DNA of 59,192 nucleotides from Heterostelium multicystogenum (taxonomy: Eukaryota > Evosea > Eumycetozoa > Acytosteliales > Acytosteliaceae), in assembly GCA_003667245.1 (NCBI GenBank), contig RCNN01000153.1, positions 1-59,192 on the forward strand, read 5' to 3'. The notes under the pieces were generated by a model. The model was given only the letters and a program-made list of their open reading frames with translations. It was not told the DNA's origin and searched no databases. Shown here one piece after another: positions 58,517 through 59,192 of this stretch. Numbering within the stretch: position 1 is the stretch's first letter; each line of letters begins with the position of its first letter. Position numbers and translations under genes: made by a program.

Positions 58517-59192
58517 TTAGAAAAGACTCATTGGATTGGGCTTAGTGGATTCAATCAAGTCGACCTGATTGTCTTTGTCTTTCTCTTTGTCCACTTGGAC
58601 AGGTTGATCTTTGAAGAACTTATATCGTACCAGCAAACTCAGGAAACATATAAAAGCAAGTACAAATTGAACAATAGCAAACCTGTACCCACCTGAAAAT
58701 TTTCCATGAATAGCCATGACTCGATCCAGAAACAGTGTAACACCAACTGTTTTGCTTGACATTCGAATTACTTGATTTTAAAAGCCTTGGGTAATGCCAA
58801 CATCATAAAACAGGCGAGAAAATCACAAGACAACATTACAAAAGAAAAGAGAATCGAGAGTAATATAGGTTTTACAGTTTCTCTTTTGTAAGAAGCATAA
58901 ATTGAAAAGATAGTACCAAAAGTATGAGAACATTCCCTATATACTTGAGTGATAGCTACGGATACTATAAGCTGTATATGTCTCGGTCGATCTGAATCCA
59001 TTTGAAGCTATAATATCAAATAATTGTTTTGACCTAAAATCTGCATTGTTTTCCTATTTTAATATAAATAGATTTATAAGTTACAATAAATTCTATAGGT
59101 TGGAAACTAATTATAAATTTTAGATTACCTGACGGAACTTTATATAAACCGAATTTGTAAGACCAGCTATATCTGGAGTTTTTATTTCATAC
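58517..59192 (-). CDS. four-TM membrane protein, 5' end outside window
   Basis: Partial gene; the upstream part lies beyond the right edge. The visible first exon (59192-59129) reads YEIKTPDIAGLTNSVYIKFR, donor CAG|GTAATC; the next exon starts at 59007 (LQMDSDRPRHIQL). Two TM segments follow: RETVKPILLSILFSFVMLSC and on to DFLACFMMLALP, then after a break near 58768 a loop (FLDRVMAIHGKFSGGYRF) and a final TM (AIVQFVLAFICFLSLLVRY). The tail is Lys/Asp-rich (VDKEKDKDNQVD) and ends PNPMSLF at 58517. The topology matches the neighbour at 56866-58109, so the two may be diverged tandem copies. Confidence 0.6.

Overview
The window is nuclear DNA of a dictyostelid social amoeba. The intergenic DNA is very A+T-rich. 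Introns are short (about 50-330 bp) and GT-AG. Asn, Gln and Thr homopolymer runs lie inside proteins. Several families are typical of this group: a frizzled/smoothened-like receptor, a dictyostelid ankyrin-type protein, a dictyostelid B-box protein, a phospholipase B-like protein, an HspG-like small heat shock protein and a Sin1/RIP3 homologue. Coding G+C looks too high for D. discoideum itself, so another dictyostelid (for example a Heterostelium, Polysphondylium or Cavenderia relative) is more likely; the species cannot be fixed from the sequence alone.

Layout: (1) 1-1048, a broken secreted Cys-rich gene; 1648-8589 (-), a very large gene joining an N-terminal P-loop GTPase-like domain, about 1,300 residues of helical sequence and a C-terminal SecA-like ATPase, which is the most unusual object here. 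(2) 10193-11351 (+), an aldo-keto reductase with a possible mitochondrial leader; 11573-13922 (-), a frizzled-like receptor; 15561-16994 (-), succinate dehydrogenase iron-sulfur subunit. (3) 17884-18410 (+), coactosin-like protein; 18568-19576 (-), Rab11-type GTPase; 20730-22533 (-), phospholipase B-like protein; 23063-23723 (-), PP1 inhibitor-3 homologue; 23959-27092 (-), mitochondrial RNA polymerase. (4) 29669-33466 (+), Sin1/RIP3 of TORC2; 33725-35604 (+), ankyrin-like protein; 36005-36974 (+), four-TM protein; 37200-37976 (+), methyltransferase; 38161-38835 (+), unknown. (5) 39154-40662 (+), mitochondrial FolD-type enzyme, convergent with 40697-42138 (-), methionyl-tRNA formyltransferase; 42601-43117 (-), a three-exon 65-residue membrane protein; 43323-44807 (-), Ddi1. 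(6) 45773-46358 (+), Hsp20; 46924-48069 (+), B-box protein; 48066-50093 (-), CCT3; 50905-52432 (-), Zn-finger/Nudix protein; 54151-55476 (-), low-complexity nuclear-type protein; 55700-56461 (-), glutathione S-transferase; 56866-58109 and 58517-59192 (-), two four-TM proteins, the last cut by the window edge.

Several genes serve mitochondria: SDHB, RNA polymerase, FolD, formyltransferase and perhaps the reductase and the 65-residue protein. FolD and the formyltransferase form a metabolic pair, since one makes 10-formyl-THF and the other uses it. Others serve signalling (Sin1, Rab11, PP1 inhibitor, receptor) and proteostasis (CCT3, Hsp20, Ddi1).

Many conserved genes carry one or more single-base frame breaks, usually at runs of 3-6 A or T. 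They occur even in housekeeping genes (CCT3, mitochondrial RNA polymerase, Rab11, SDHB). I therefore read most of them as homopolymer sequencing errors and give gene spans across the breaks rather than calling pseudogenes.
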